This document shows, in pieces, positions 45,885 to 55,800 of a stretch of 64,000 nt of DNA. The notes beneath the pieces are model-generated. The model was given only the letters and a program-made list of their open reading frames with translations, had not been told where the DNA came from and searched no databases. This stretch comes from Thermodesulfovibrionia bacterium (GTDB lineage Bacteria; Nitrospirota; Thermodesulfovibrionia; UBA6902): positions 1 to 64,000 of the forward strand of contig JAUSMY010000046.1 in the NCBI GenBank assembly GCA_030646035.1, written 5' to 3'. The first letter of the stretch is position 1. The number at the start of each line of letters is the position of its first letter. The position numbers and the translations under genes were made by a program.

Positions 45885-46673
45885 TTATATCCTCGCCTCT
45901 TTCAGAGCGTCCCTGCATCTGCAGCCCCTTTCATCCGGAATAAGCCGGAAGGTTTCCTTCAGAAGGAGTTTTATCTTTTCATTTGCATTACCCATAGCTT
46001 CCATGACTTCAGATACTGTCAATTTCCTCTTGCTGATGCCTGCGGCATAGTTTGCAACAACAGACAGGCCTGAATAGCATATTTCCAACTCTCTGGCAAG
46101 TGATGCCTCCGGCATTCCTGTCATTCCTACAATATCTCCGCCGAGAATACGGAAGCCTATTATCTCGCTCGCAGTTTCAAGCCTCGGCCCTTCGACCGCG
46201 ACATAGGTCCCGCCGTTCTTTAAAGTTGTCTTTAAGTTTTCCCCGGCCTTTTGTATGACATTGCCGATTTCAGTGCAGTAGGGCTCTGTAAAGTCGATAT
46301 GGACAACTCCTGTCTTCCCATCATAAAAAGTTGATATCCTGTTCTTTGTCATATCAATTATCTGGCTGGGGATAACAATATCTCCAGGCTTGAGGCTTCT
46401 TTTTATCCCTCCGACAGCGTTTACGGATATTATCGTGCTTACACCGAGTTTTTTGAATCCCCATATATTGGCGCGGTAGTTGATCATATGAGGCGGGATC
46501 GCGTGATGGCTGCCGTGTCTTGGCAGGAATACTACTTCTTTACCCTCTATCTCGCCAATTAAATATTTGTCAGAGGGTTTGCCGAACGGCGTGCTGATGC
46601 TTTTTTTGTTCTTTATCGCCAATCCCTGTATCTCATAAAGCCCGCTTCCGCCGATCACTCCGATCTTTGTCAT
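45885..46673 (-). CDS. mtnP: S-methyl-5'-thioadenosine phosphorylase MtnP
   Basis: Phosphorolysis of methylthioadenosine (polyamine and methionine-salvage by-product) to adenine and methylthioribose-1-phosphate. Family motifs: GVIGGSGLYEIQGL, FLPRHGSHHAIPPHMINYRA, the phosphate and ribose site SVNAVGGI, and MTGMPEASLARELEICY. 262 aa is slightly short but complete. Upstream of gspC on the same strand; cotranscription is possible. Substrate choice between MTA and other purine nucleosides is uncertain. Confidence 0.93.
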   Translation of the reverse strand: MTKIGVIGGSGLYEIQGLAIKNKKSISTPFGKPSDKYLIGEIEGKEVVFLPRHGSHHAIPPHMINYRANIWGFKKLGVSTIISVNAVGGIKRSLKPGDIVIPSQIIDMTKNRISTFYDGKTGVVHIDFTEPYCTEIGNVIQKAGENLKTTLKNGGTYVAVEGPRLETASEIIGFRILGGDIVGMTGMPEASLARELEICYSGLSVVANYAAGISKRKLTVSEVMEAMGNANEKIKLLLKETFRLIPDERGCRCRDALKEARI

Positions 46674-46777
46674 GTATCCCCTCCTGATTATCTTTTTGTC
46701 AGAAAATATTATGTATAATAATACTCTTAATTAAACTTTACAGAAATAGTTTACAGAAATTTTGAGGCGCTGACAAA

Positions 46778-48169
46778 TTGAAAAACATTCCGGAAGATCT
46801 TTTAAAGAGAATATTGCGCGATTCACTTTCCACAGGAGGTGATTACGCTGATATATTTGTCGAGCAGACAAATCCCCTGACCATCCAGCTTGAAGATAAC
46901 AAAGTGGACAGGATCGTGTCAGGCGTAGATTCCGGGATCGGGTTAAGGGTGATATTCAACGGCAGATCGGCATATGCTTACACTAATGATTTCTCTGAGG
47001 CCTCCCTGTTTGAATTGAGCAGGGCTGTCAGGAGCGCCGTAACGGCAGGCAAGGCAAAAGTAGGTGAGATTGACCTGACAAGGGTTAACCCTTCGATTGA
47101 TTTTAAAATGAAACTCCGCCCTGATACGGTCAGTATGGATAAAAAGATCCGCCTGCTTCAGGATGCTGACCGTGCCGCAAGAAGCGTCAGCAGTAAGGTC
47201 ATTCAGGTAAAAGTGATATACAGGGATTCTGTTCAGAGGGTTACAATCGCATCTTCTGAAGGGGCCATTGCATCAGATGAACGGATTCATACGCTTGCGC
47301 TTGTGCAGGTAGTTGCTTCTGACGGAGATATTCTGCAGACCGGATACGAGCCTGTCGGAGGATTAAAAGGATTTGAGCTTTTTCAAGAGGTCTCTCTTGA
47401 AAATATCGCGGTTGAAACTGCGGAAAAGGCTGTGAGAATGCTTAGCGCAAGAAGGACTCCTGGCGGAAGGATGGCTGTAGTTATTTCTGCGGCGGCAGGA
47501 GGGACGATGATACATGAAGCGGTCGGCCATGGCCTTGAGGCTGACCTTGTACAGCAGGGGCTCTCTGTCTATGCAAACAAGATCGGAGAGGTTATAGCAT
47601 CTCCGCTGGTGACTATAATTGACGATTCAACTCTTTCGGGCAGGAGGGGTTCATTCAGGTTTGATGATGAGGGAGCCCATTCACAAAGGACAGTTCTGGT
47701 TGATAAAGGAATTCTCAAAGGGTATATGTATGACAGGCTCACTTCGATGAAGGACGGAGTCAGCTCAACCGGCAACGGCAGGAGGGAATCATACAAGTCC
47801 AGGCCTATCCCGAGAATGACCAATACATTTATCGCATCAGGAGATGATGACCCTGCCGGTATTGTGAGGTCAGTTGAAAAGGGATTGTTCGTGAAAAAGA
47901 TGGGAGGCGGACAGGTTAATACAGTTACCGGAGAATTTGTTTTTGAGGTATCAGAAGGCTATCTGATAGAAAACGGCATTATCGGTGAACCTGTCAGGGG
48001 AGGAACCCTTATAGGCAACGGCCCTTCGATCATTAAATCTATCGATATGGTCGGCAGCGATCTGGATTTTGCAATTGGCACCTGCGGCAAGGATGGGCAG
48101 GGCGTTCCTGTCTCGGATGCGATGCCTACCATAAGGATACCTGAGATGGTTGTCGGCGGGGAAATATAG
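46778..48169 (+). CDS. tldD: TldD family metalloprotease
   Basis: Subunit of the TldD/TldE (PmbA) zinc protease that trims modified peptides. The metal-binding motif is HEAVGHGLEADL at about residue 246. SFRFDDEGAHSQRTVLVDKG, NGRRESYKSRPIPRMTNTFI and FAIGTCGKDGQGVPVSDAMP mark the family. 463 aa. The start codon is TTG (46778). The partner TldE gene is not in this window. Confidence 0.95.
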   Translation: MKNIPEDLLKRILRDSLSTGGDYADIFVEQTNPLTIQLEDNKVDRIVSGVDSGIGLRVIFNGRSAYAYTNDFSEASLFELSRAVRSAVTAGKAKVGEIDLTRVNPSIDFKMKLRPDTVSMDKKIRLLQDADRAARSVSSKVIQVKVIYRDSVQRVTIASSEGAIASDERIHTLALVQVVASDGDILQTGYEPVGGLKGFELFQEVSLENIAVETAEKAVRMLSARRTPGGRMAVVISAAAGGTMIHEAVGHGLEADLVQQGLSVYANKIGEVIASPLVTIIDDSTLSGRRGSFRFDDEGAHSQRTVLVDKGILKGYMYDRLTSMKDGVSSTGNGRRESYKSRPIPRMTNTFIASGDDDPAGIVRSVEKGLFVKKMGGGQVNTVTGEFVFEVSEGYLIENGIIGEPVRGGTLIGNGPSIIKSIDMVGSDLDFAIGTCGKDGQGVPVSDAMPTIRIPEMVVGGEI

Positions 48170-48279
48170 TGTGCTTATTATATACACTATAGATGTATTA
48201 ATGATACAACATATCAATTAATCCCATTGTTTTTTAAAGGAAATATTGTTGGTATGGGAATTGCATTACTATGTAAGTT

Positions 48280-49167
48280 GTGCGATTACAAAATACTATA
48301 AAAAAAGAAATACACCTTCAGGGTAAAGGGCTTCATACCGGTAGAGATATCAGGTTAAGGCTCAGGCCTGCGCCCAGAGACACAGGTATTATATTTGTCA
48401 GGACTGACAAGGGCAATGCTGAGATAAAAGCTTGTGTGAGCTCTGTCTCAGATACAACATTTGCTACAACGCTTTCTTCACATGGTGCGAAGGTAGGCAC
48501 TGTCGAGCATCTCCTCGCAGCTTTTGCAGGGCTTAATGTCGATAACGTTTATGTTGACCTTGACGGGCCCGAAGTTCCGGTTATGGATGGAAGCGCTATC
48601 GCCTTTGTATCGCTGATACTTGAGGCAGGTGTGGCGCAGCAGGCTAAGACGATAACCTGTATAAGGATATTCAAGCCCATCGCTATTATGGAAGGGCCGA
48701 GCCAGATAGCTATAACTCCATATGAAGGTACAAAGATAACTTATCGTCTCTATTATACACATCCTGCGTTCGGGGAGCAGAAGATGGGCATTGATGTCTA
48801 CAGGAACAGTTTTATTGATGAGCTTGCGCCTGCAAGGACATTCGGGTTCCTGAGCGATGTTGAGAAGATGAGGGCGAGAGGCCTGGCAAGAGGCGGTTCT
48901 TTAGAGAATGCTATTGTTCTCGGACAGAACGAAATCATTAACAAAGAAATGCTGAGATTCAAAGATGAGTTTGTCAGGCATAAGATACTTGATCTTATCG
49001 GTGACATGTCTTTGTTGGGAGTTCCTATCTATGGCCATATAATTGCAAATAAATCCGGACATACCATGAATGTTAAACTCCTTAAAAAGATACTCTTGAG
49101 CCGTGATTCATGGGAGATAGTGTCTGAGTCTCCTGTAAAGCTCTCAGTTCTTGAGTCAATAGCTTAA
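48280..49167 (+). CDS. lpxC: UDP-3-O-acyl-N-acetylglucosamine deacetylase LpxC
   Basis: Zinc deacetylase of lipid A synthesis and direct evidence for an LPS outer membrane. KKEIHLQGKGLHTGRDIRLR, the zinc ligand His77 in GTVEHLLAAFAGLNVDNV, DGPEVPVMDGSA and the later HKILDLIGDMSLLG with His and Asp ligands are present. 295 aa is typical. It starts with GTG. A strong terminator follows. Confidence 0.96.
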   Translation: MRLQNTIKKEIHLQGKGLHTGRDIRLRLRPAPRDTGIIFVRTDKGNAEIKACVSSVSDTTFATTLSSHGAKVGTVEHLLAAFAGLNVDNVYVDLDGPEVPVMDGSAIAFVSLILEAGVAQQAKTITCIRIFKPIAIMEGPSQIAITPYEGTKITYRLYYTHPAFGEQKMGIDVYRNSFIDELAPARTFGFLSDVEKMRARGLARGGSLENAIVLGQNEIINKEMLRFKDEFVRHKILDLIGDMSLLGVPIYGHIIANKSGHTMNVKLLKKILLSRDSWEIVSESPVKLSVLESIA

Positions 49168-49188
49168 CTAATCGTAATAAGTATAAAT

Positions 49189-49223
49189 AAAAAAGGCTGT
49201 CTCGGTTTGAGACAGCCTTTTTT
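49189..49223. terminator. Terminator after lpxC, bidirectional
   Basis: AAAAAGGCTGTCTC and GAGACAGCCTTTTTT form a 14-bp stem with a GGTTT loop. A-run and T-run sides let it also end the convergent Lys-rich gene at 49242. Confidence 0.93.
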
Positions 49224-49241
49224 ATTTATACTTATTACTTG

Positions 49242-49349
49242 TTATTTCTTTTTCTTTGCTGCGACTTTCTTCTTAGCAACTTTCTTCTTTGCGGTTTTCT
49301 TCTTTGCTGCGACTTTCTTCTTTGCTGCAACTTTCTTCTTTACGGCCAT
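49242..49349 (-). CDS. Lys/Ala-rich histone H1-like micro-protein
   Basis: A 35-residue open frame on the minus strand reads MAVKKKVAAKKKVAAKKK, then TAKKKVAKKKVAAKKKK and TAA. GGGAGGA precedes the ATG by seven bases. More than half of the residues are lysine, in a KKKVAA repeat like the tails of histone H1 and bacterial Hc1/AlgP-type proteins. It probably binds DNA or RNA nonspecifically. It has a terminator downstream, so it looks like a real one-gene unit. The 317 bases upstream (49350-49666) are AT-rich, with a TTGACA at 49449-49444 and the small hairpin CCCATTAAATGGG; I see no further gene there. Confidence 0.8.
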   Translation of the reverse strand: MAVKKKVAAKKKVAAKKKTAKKKVAKKKVAAKKKK

Positions 49350-49666
49350 GTTAGTTCCTCCCTTTTTTTAATTCACCCATTAAATGGGCACACAAAATAA
49401 ATTAGATTTTACATTTGTGTTTTTGAAGCAGTTACTGTTTCAATGTCAATGATCATTACAACTTTGATTAATGTTGTTACAAATTTTATATAACATTATT
49501 TAATTCTTGTCAAGAGAAAAATGACGATCATCAAAATATTTTTTTTAAAAGTTATAAATCTTTTCTTTTTTTGTTTTGAAAAAAAATAAAGAAGGTCATG
49601 TTTCTCTCTCTGTTTTCTTCGTTAGCGAGTCACTGCGCTCATCTTTTTATGTGATATAATGTCTCT

Positions 49667-50674
49667 ATGAAAGAGGCGATGTTTTACAGTAAAGAAGCAG
49701 AGCATAAGGTGCGATGTTATCTCTGCGCTCACCATTGTCTTATACAGCAAGGCAAGCGTGGCATCTGCGGAGCAAGAGAAAACAGGGGCGGCATTCTCTA
49801 TAGCCTTGTATACGGTAAGCTTGTGGCAATGAATGTTGATCCTGTAGAGAAAAAACCACTCTTTCATTTTCTTCCTTCTTCAACTTCTTTCTCAATCGCA
49901 ACAGCCGGCTGCAACTTCAGATGCCTGCACTGTCAGAACTTTGATATATCGCAGCATACCAAGGAACACTCAGACATCCCCGGAAGCCATGTTTCACCTC
50001 AGCAGGTTGTGGATGCCGCAGAAAAGTCAGGGTGCAGGAGCATCTCATACACATATACAGAGCCGACGATCTTTTTTGAATTTGCATATGACTGCGCAAA
50101 GCTCGCGCATGAGAGGGGCATAAAGAATATTTTTGTAAGTAACGGGTATACAGGCCCTGAGGCGGTTAAAGCGATCGCGCCTTTTCTTGATGGAATAAAT
50201 ATTGACCTTAAAGGTGATGACGATTTCTACAAAAAGGTCTGCGGCGCAAGGCTGAAGCCCGTGCTGGATACTATCAGGCTGATGAGGGAGTTTGGTGTCT
50301 GGGTTGAAGTTACTACACTTGTCATTCCTTCATATAATGATTCGGAAAGCACGCTGACAGCTATGGCGGAATATATAAGGGCTGTTGACCCGTCTATTCC
50401 CTGGCATGTAACGGGATATTATCCTACATATAAGCTATTAGACCAGCCGAGGACCCCTGTAGAAACACTAAGGCATGCGCGTGATATTGGTTATGCCAAT
50501 GGTTTAAGATATGTATACGAGGGCAATGTTCCCGGCGAGGGCGGTGAGAACACTTATTGTCCGAACTGCAAAGACATGCTGATAAGGCGTGCAGGGTATA
50601 AGATAATGGAAAACAGAATGAAGGACACACACTGTTCAAAGTGTATGGAGCAGATAGAAGGGGTATGGAGGTAA
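49667..50674 (+). CDS. amrS: AmmeMemoRadiSam system radical SAM enzyme (AmrS)
   Basis: Radical SAM protein related to pyruvate formate-lyase activating enzymes. The [4Fe-4S]-binding motif is CNFRCLHC (Cys82, Cys86, Cys89). The N-terminal cysteine-rich segment CYLCAHHCLIQQGKRGICGA and C-terminal CPNCKDMLIRRAGY/CSKCMEQ suggest extra metal sites. 335 aa. In known systems it occurs with AMMECR1 and Memo proteins, neither seen here. TATAAT (49655-49660) lies only six bases before the ATG, so the message may be leaderless. Reaction unknown. Confidence 0.92.
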   Translation: MKEAMFYSKEAEHKVRCYLCAHHCLIQQGKRGICGARENRGGILYSLVYGKLVAMNVDPVEKKPLFHFLPSSTSFSIATAGCNFRCLHCQNFDISQHTKEHSDIPGSHVSPQQVVDAAEKSGCRSISYTYTEPTIFFEFAYDCAKLAHERGIKNIFVSNGYTGPEAVKAIAPFLDGINIDLKGDDDFYKKVCGARLKPVLDTIRLMREFGVWVEVTTLVIPSYNDSESTLTAMAEYIRAVDPSIPWHVTGYYPTYKLLDQPRTPVETLRHARDIGYANGLRYVYEGNVPGEGGENTYCPNCKDMLIRRAGYKIMENRMKDTHCSKCMEQIEGVWR

Positions 50675-50683
50675 ATACGGCAT

Positions 50684-51328
50684 ATGATCAGTAAACTTGC
50701 AGATGAGATACTTGAATTGATGTGGGCATTAAGAGAGCGGGGGATCAGGAGCTGCTCAAAGGTGATTGAGGATATTGCCGACAACAGCGCGCCTGATGTT
50801 ATTGGAAAGATGGAGAATGCCGGGCTTGTAACTATCTCCGGTGATAATATTCAATTCACTGAAAAAGGCGAGAGCCGTTCACGGGATCTGACCCGCCGCC
50901 ACCGGCTTGCGGAGAGGCTTTTCCATGATGTGCTTGATGTAAGTATGCAGGAGACTGAGGATACAGCTTGCGAGATCGAGCACTTTCTGTCTCCGTCAGT
51001 CACTGAAAGCGTATGCTCTTTCCTCGGACATCCGCCTACCTGTCCGCATGGCAAGCCCATTCCAAGAGGTGACTGCTGTTCAAGGTATAAGACTGTAAGG
51101 CCGCTTGTTATGCAGCTCAAGGAGCTTGATGTCGGCACAAATGCCAGGATAGTCTTCATTGTCCCAAAGGAGGAGGCGAGAATAGACCGCCTAACCTCAA
51201 TGGGCGTGGTGCCCGGCAGCATAATTAAGCTGAAACAGAAGAGGCCGTCATTCATTCTTAAGATAGATGAGACATCTTTGGCAATAGACCCTGTCATTGC
51301 TGAAGAGATATATGTAAAACAGGTATAA
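50684..51328 (+). CDS. DtxR/MntR family metal-dependent regulator with FeoA domain
   Basis: A metal-responsive repressor of 214 residues. An N-terminal winged HTH (KVIEDIADNSAPDVIGKMEN, then AGLVTISGDNIQFTEKGESR) is followed by a dimerisation and metal domain (HRLAERLFHDVLDVSM, CEIEHFLSPSVTESVCSFLG). CPHGKPIPRGDCC resembles metal-liganding sequence. The C-terminal FeoA/SH3-like domain has ARIDRLTSMGVVPGSIIKLK. It is nine bases after amrS, so probably cotranscribed. Iron or manganese cannot be told apart by eye. Confidence 0.92.
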   Translation: MISKLADEILELMWALRERGIRSCSKVIEDIADNSAPDVIGKMENAGLVTISGDNIQFTEKGESRSRDLTRRHRLAERLFHDVLDVSMQETEDTACEIEHFLSPSVTESVCSFLGHPPTCPHGKPIPRGDCCSRYKTVRPLVMQLKELDVGTNARIVFIVPKEEARIDRLTSMGVVPGSIIKLKQKRPSFILKIDETSLAIDPVIAEEIYVKQV

Positions 51329-51345
51329 CAGAAAGGAACAACAGC

Positions 51346-52761
51346 TTATTTCTTCCGGAGCACCGAGAGCCTTTTTTTAGCATGGTAGCCGAGCTGAGTA
51401 TCAGGCGCTGCCTGTATCTGAAATCCGTATTCTCTTATCGCAAGGTCTATCTGGCCGGTGCTCTCATAAGATATGCCTAACATCCCGTGCACTTCAGGGT
51501 CTTTTGGCACTGCATTTGCGAATTCCCCGAGATGAGGTATGGCGCTGCTGTACTGTTTTAGCTGGTAGTAGCTCTTTCCTAATCCAAAGTGTGTCGGCAG
51601 ATGGCCGGGATAGAGTTTCATGCTTGTGTTGAATTTATCGATCGCAGCGGAATAATTCTCCTGGTAATAATTTATCAGCCCAAGGCCGAATACAGAAGGC
51701 TGATAGTCCGGGTTAAGAGCGAGCGCCTGCCTGAAGCTGTTCTCTGCTTTCCAGTAGGATTTCTGACGGATCATTATTAAGCCGAGGAGGTTATGGAAGG
51801 GCGCCTGGCTGTCGTTCTTTTTTATCGCCTCTTTAATCTTTGCCTCTGCCCCGCTGAAGTCCTCTTTTTTATAAAGGCGTTCGGCATCATCATATATAAA
51901 ATAAATCCTGTTTATCTCACGCATTCTTTTTGTTGCATCCAGAAAGCGTTTGCTGAACTCGCCGTCGCCCTTGATAGTATAAGGAGGCAGCGCGTTTATC
52001 ATATCCTGTATCTCAACGAGCCGCACCTCTTTTCTCGGGTGTGTAGAGAGCATATCGGCTAATGGCGAACTCTCTTTCTCATTCACCCCTGCTCTCTGCA
52101 TATAGCCGTTAACAGACCTCTCCAGCGCCTCATGCGCGCTCATTGCCTCATGCGGGTTATAACCGAGCCATGACATATATCTTACGCCGAGCCTGTCTGC
52201 CTGTATCTCCTGCTCTCTGTCATATTTAAGCAGTAAGAGGCTGCTGCCAATTGCCCCTACGCTTAGAAGCGCGTCGCTCCCGGTCTTTCCCTCAAGAGCC
52301 GCTGCTCCGATAGAAAGCCCTATCTGCTGAAGTGACATGCGTGAGAGCCTCTGCGCCGTATGCCTTGCCATAACATGGCCTATCTCATGCCCGATCACAG
52401 CTGCGAACTGCGCCTCGTTATCCATGTCGCTTAAAAGCCCCCTTGTGATAGCTACATAGCCGGGCAGGGCGAATGCGTTGGGGATCGAGGTGTTCTGAAT
52501 GTAGAACTTCATCGGCAGATTGGGCCTTTCCGAGTTCTTCCAGAGTTCCGCTGCAATGCCTCCGAGATATGCCTCTAACTCTGTATCCCTGTATTCGCCC
52601 CCGAATCCCCATCTCATTGACGGAGCAGTCTCTTTGCCTATCTGTATCTCCTGACTTTCACTTACGAGCATGAGCTCGTTCTTCCCGGTCACGGGATTGA
52701 CAGCGCATGAGGATACTAAAAGAAAGATGATACATAATAAAAGTTTTTTGACTCTCTTCAT
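51346..52761 (-). CDS. M48 family zinc metalloprotease with TPR repeats (BepA-like lipoprotein)
   Basis: Periplasmic outer-membrane quality-control protease of the BepA/YfgC type. The lipoprotein signal is LLLCIIFLLVSSCAVNPVTG. The HExxH motif is in VIGHEIGHVMARHTAQRL, with a third ligand Glu in REQEIQADRLGVRYMSWLGY. C-terminal TPR repeats from about residue 290 include SYWKAENSFRQALALNPDYQ and YYQENYSAAIDKFNTSMKLY. I chose ATG 52761 (471 aa) because the longer frame would start inside the terminator of the upstream gene. Confidence 0.92.
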   Translation of the reverse strand: MKRVKKLLLCIIFLLVSSCAVNPVTGKNELMLVSESQEIQIGKETAPSMRWGFGGEYRDTELEAYLGGIAAELWKNSERPNLPMKFYIQNTSIPNAFALPGYVAITRGLLSDMDNEAQFAAVIGHEIGHVMARHTAQRLSRMSLQQIGLSIGAAALEGKTGSDALLSVGAIGSSLLLLKYDREQEIQADRLGVRYMSWLGYNPHEAMSAHEALERSVNGYMQRAGVNEKESSPLADMLSTHPRKEVRLVEIQDMINALPPYTIKGDGEFSKRFLDATKRMREINRIYFIYDDAERLYKKEDFSGAEAKIKEAIKKNDSQAPFHNLLGLIMIRQKSYWKAENSFRQALALNPDYQPSVFGLGLINYYQENYSAAIDKFNTSMKLYPGHLPTHFGLGKSYYQLKQYSSAIPHLGEFANAVPKDPEVHGMLGISYESTGQIDLAIREYGFQIQAAPDTQLGYHAKKRLSVLRKK

Positions 52762-52804
52762 ATTTATCATCGGCATAGGAATATTATATCTATAAAAAGG
52801 GATA

Positions 52805-52836
52805 AAAAAAGCCCCGGGCATCTGCCCGGGGCTTTT
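52805..52836 (-). terminator. Strong terminator after the inverse autotransporter
   Basis: GCCCCGGGC/GCCCGGGGC with loop ATCT, with a T-run on the minus strand. It ends the 52851-57290 gene, separating it from the M48 protease gene. Confidence 0.95.
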
Positions 52837-52850
52837 AGGTTAAGACTTAA

Positions 52851-55800
52851 TTACGGAAGCGGATTCGGGTCTGTTTCCAGGAACGGACTCTCGCTTGTGT
52901 AATCCGCACCGCCTGATCCGCCTATGAGAGACGGGAAATCTCCTACAACAACTCCCGGACCCCAGTAGTTGTTCTCAGCCTTCAGCCATCCTGTCCAGGG
53001 GTTAGTGACATTATTGAACAGAGCAAAAACTTCGTTCCCATAGAGTGAGTTATTACCTAATGAGCCAAGATTTCCGTTGCCCAGGTCAAAGGTAAAGTGT
53101 GCCAGATACCAGTCATCATATTGTGCATCTACTCCGCCGATCCAAGGATTGTCACTAATATCGTATACGAGTCTAAGTCCGTCATTGTTGCTGTTTGCAA
53201 CCACGTTGCCCTGGAAGAACAGGCTTGTGACGACACCATAATCTCCTCCCCCTGCCTGAAGCGCAGACCCAAGGGTAATACCGTTTCCGCCGCTGTTATT
53301 AACAACGTTGTCTATCAGACTGTCGGTAATGAATGAAGTGATAATATCGCGTCCTGAGGTGAGTGTGCTGTATATATATATCCCGTCACTGTCTCCATCT
53401 GCCATGTTGTCATTTGCCGTGTTGTTCTCAAGGGTATTGAAAATATTTGCGTCTGTGATATCGGATGTGGAGCCCTGTGTGAAGATAACTGACTCAACCT
53501 CTATGCCCTGGTCAGCGTTGCCATTCAGCACGTTTGTATAAAACTCGTTCCTTATCGTCACATCGGTTATAGAGCCGCCGTCGTTATTGTACGTGCGTAT
53601 GGAGCTTAGGATATCAACCCCGTCACCAGAATCACTACCCTGGCCATTGTTGCTGATGGTGGAGTCATTGTTTGTGAAGGTGTTTGTTATTGAAGAGCTG
53701 GATACAGAAGCGTTGGTTCCCCATGTATAGATTTCATTTTCTATATACACCCCGTCCCAGTCGTTTGAGTCAATAGTGTTTCCAATGCCGGTTAAAGTGT
53801 CGGTGAATTCGTTTTTGATCTCAGACCCTGATATGTTGGAGTTGCTGCCCCAGGTGGAAATCCTGTTTGAGTCAAACATAACACCCCAATTGGAGTTTGA
53901 AGATATGTTGTTAGCTTCAAAGTAACTTGTAATATCCGAACCGCTTATAGCACTGTCTGCCCCGTTAGTATCAATATACAGGCCATATGATTCAACACCC
54001 GAATTGCCGTTGCCGGTGATGGTATTACCTGTAAAGCTTTCGGATATGCTTGCGTCAGTTATACCGCTGTTGTAGCCGGATGTCCGTATAAAGGTATTAT
54101 CAGAACTGCCGATATATACACCGTATGAATTGTTGTATTGGATGAGGTTGTCAATAAATGTGTCTGACATTGTGGATTCAGATATCGTGCTGTTATAGCC
54201 GGAAGTCCTAATGATATTGGTGTCGATATTGATGCCGTAAGACTGGTTTGAGCCATCTGTGTTTCCTATCGTATTGCCGTCAAACAAGTTGTCAATATCA
54301 GAATATGAGATAGCACTGTATGAGTTAGCAGTGTAGATCTGGTTGGCGAGGTCAATGCCTTCCTCATCGTTATCAGTTATGGTGTTGTCGGTAAAGGTGT
54401 TTGTGATATCTCCGTTATAGATATCAGAGGAATAACCGGTGGTATAGATATTGAGGTCCATGTCAAAGCCTTCGTCGTCATCACTGTTTGTCGCGGTATT
54501 GTTCATAAAATCGCTAATTATTGAGGCATTTGATATCCCGCTGAGACTCCCATTTGTATAAATATTCAGGCCATCTAAATCTATGTTCTCGTCATCATTG
54601 GCATCAACATAGTTGTTTGTAAAGCTCAAGTCCATTAACGGGGTATAGATGTCGCTGTCGGATCCCAAGGTGAAGATATCCATATCATCGATCAGAATGC
54701 CTTTGTCACCGTTTCCGTTGCTCTCTTCGTCTATCCCATTGCCCACCACATTGTCTGTGAAGGTCACGTTTGTCTGAGCGCCTGTCACTGAACTGGATGA
54801 GCCGGATGTGTAGATATAAACTGCATCAAGGTCAACACCGTGTGAAGAGTTATCCTGTATGATGTTCTCGTCAGTAAAGTCAATATTGATGGCTGCTCTG
54901 TTAATAGGGCTGGCGTTTGTGGATGTCGGGGAGCCGTTTATATAATCATATCCTGTATATATCCTGACATCATTGAAATCAACGCCGTCATCTCCATTAT
55001 CTGAGATGGTGTTGCCTGAGAAGTCGATGTCTATCAGGGCATCGGTAACAGAACTTCGTGAATTTCGCGTATATATCCTGGTGCCGCAGTAGCCTCCACA
55101 ATCACCATTAACATCAAATAACACCCCGTCCCCATAATTGTTGGTGATGGTATTATCGGTCAGGGAGACGCCTATTGTTGAACTATTTATGAAGCTGTCA
55201 GGACTGTCAGCATATATTATCAGACTGTCAAAGCCCACTCCTTCGCCGGATGCATCATAGTCAAAGCCGTTTCCGTCCACCGTGTTTCCGTCTAATGTAG
55301 CTGTTATCTCTGCATTGGTGATATCACTGTTGTCGTACCAGGTGGATATCATGCTCTCTATGTCTATGCCCTCATCCCCGTTTCCGTTCATGACATTGTT
55401 GTCAAGGTTGTTCGTGATCGCAGAATTGTCTAAATTACTGGACAATCCATTCGTGCGTATGTCGCTTCCAAGCCAAACTCCGTTCCAGGTGTTGTTGTTT
55501 ATAGTATCCGCATTGTTCAGAACGTAGTTGTCTATCCTCGCGTTATTAATAGAGCTGCTGTAGCCTTCTGTGTAGATCTCGCTTTCAAATGAAACCCCGT
55601 CACCATTGTTATTGCTGACACTGCTGTTTTCGATGCGGTTTGTGATCGCGGTGTTTGTTATCTGGGAGCTTGAAGCTGAGGTATAAATACTGGTGAAAAC
55701 ATCAACACCCTCGCCGGAAAAGTCGCTGCCATTATCTTCTATCGTGCTGTTTGTTATAGTGTTGGTGATGCTTACATCGTCAAGAGTACCGCTGGAAGCA

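Noticed and set aside
49376-49388. Hairpin CCCATTAAATGGG as a terminator
   Set aside because: Only 4-5 bp with no T-run on either side; more likely part of the leader of the Lys-rich gene, or chance.
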